From NCBI GenBank assembly GCA_963824985.1, contig CAWGRQ010000039.1, forward strand, positions 56,333-120,332: DNA of 64,000 bases, written 5' to 3'. The position numbers were made by a program, and so were the translations under genes. Below are positions 63,781-64,000 of this stretch, piece by piece; position 1 is the stretch's first letter, and every line of letters begins with the position of its first letter. Source of the stretch: JAFNAG01 sp963824985. Its GTDB lineage: Bacteria > Acidobacteriota > UBA6911. Below the pieces are notes generated by a model. It made no database searches. It was not told the origin of the DNA and saw only the letters and a program-made list of their open reading frames with translations.

Positions 63781-64000
63781 ATGGATGAAGACACAAACAC
63801 TCACAACAATCTCCACCCCCCGAAAGCCTATAAGAACCTCCGTTTCCTCAGGGGCAAAGATGCCAGGCTGATCAGGATTCTCAGTGAATACCTGGAGCCG
63901 GCCAGTCGCCTCAAGTGGCAGCGCGTCGTGGATACGGTCGTTTTTTTCGGTTCCGCCCGCGCCCTGCCGCTCGCCGAGTCGCAGAGTCATCTGTCCCGGC
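63781..64000 (+). CDS. LOG-family / TIGR00730 nucleotide-binding protein, 5' part only
   Basis: ATG 63781 opens a frame to the window end (73 residues). AYKNLRFLRGKDARLIRILS, EYLEPASRL and DTVVFFGSAR match the N-terminus of LOG-like (Rossmann) proteins, relatives of cytokinin-riboside-monophosphate phosphoribohydrolase. The catalytic PGGxGTxxE motif lies outside the window. Confidence 0.75.
   Translation, partial: MDEDTNTHNNLHPPKAYKNLRFLRGKDARLIRILSEYLEPASRLKWQRVVDTVVFFGSARALPLAESQSHLSR

Overview
This is a GC-rich chromosomal window, probably from an uncultured diderm bacterium and most likely Acidobacteriota (Desulfobacterota or Methylomirabilota are alternatives). That assignment is an inference. 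It rests on the protein repertoire: many exported peptidases, a lipoprotein/RND efflux pair, a Tat-exported large enzyme, DUF1638 with corrinoid methyltransferases, and abundant palindromic repeat elements. I found no rRNA, tRNA, CRISPR array, plasmid or phage functions, and no marker gene that fixes the phylum.

Layout. 1-6.4 kb: a partial endonuclease IV, an FHA/GAF/PP2C signalling phosphatase, then a minus-strand group with an unrecognised 422-residue protein, a HisB-family protein lacking its metal-binding histidines, and GlgC. 6.4-9.4 kb: a palindromic element, asnS with a structured leader, and panB. 9.5-24.8 kb: a tetrahydrofolate one-carbon block. It holds Fhs, a pterin-binding methyltransferase, DUF1638, a UroD-like zinc methyltransferase and a corrinoid protein, and, on the other strand, a C_GCAxxG protein, a MetF barrel fused to a MetV-like cysteine domain, and FolD. 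The block is split by a 6.5 kb island (15.16-21.68 kb) of broken genes, transposase remnants and an AAA/DUF4143 ATPase, bounded by 236-bp direct repeats of the C_GCAxxG gene end.

24.9-36.5 kb: Pol IV, a PLP deaminase-type enzyme, FeoB with a DtxR regulator, RNA-binding and cold-shock proteins, a ParB-like/spore-photoproduct-lyase-like pair, a TPR protein, YjbQ, and an FAD oxidoreductase cut by a palindromic element. 36.5-47.9 kb: RND efflux, a threonine dehydratase-like enzyme, an APC permease, a hydrolase, a small zincin, a nucleotidyltransferase/basic-protein pair, a DinB-fold protein and an isoaspartyl peptidase. 48-62.9 kb: mostly exported hydrolases (M28, a Tat-exported enzyme, GH3, M6, M20), VapBC and an M29-type aminopeptidase. 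The window ends with thiD and a partial LOG-family gene.

Reading as a system. The 9.5-24.8 kb block has the parts for moving methyl groups from an unknown donor via a corrinoid protein to tetrahydrofolate, then running the methyl branch in either direction: MTHFR, FolD, Fhs, formate plus ATP. No carbonyl branch (CO dehydrogenase/acetyl-CoA synthase) is visible here.

Caution. At least five genes (panB, a secreted repeat protein, M28, GH3, M29) are whole apart from frameshifts. Uncorrected indels in the assembly are as likely as real decay.
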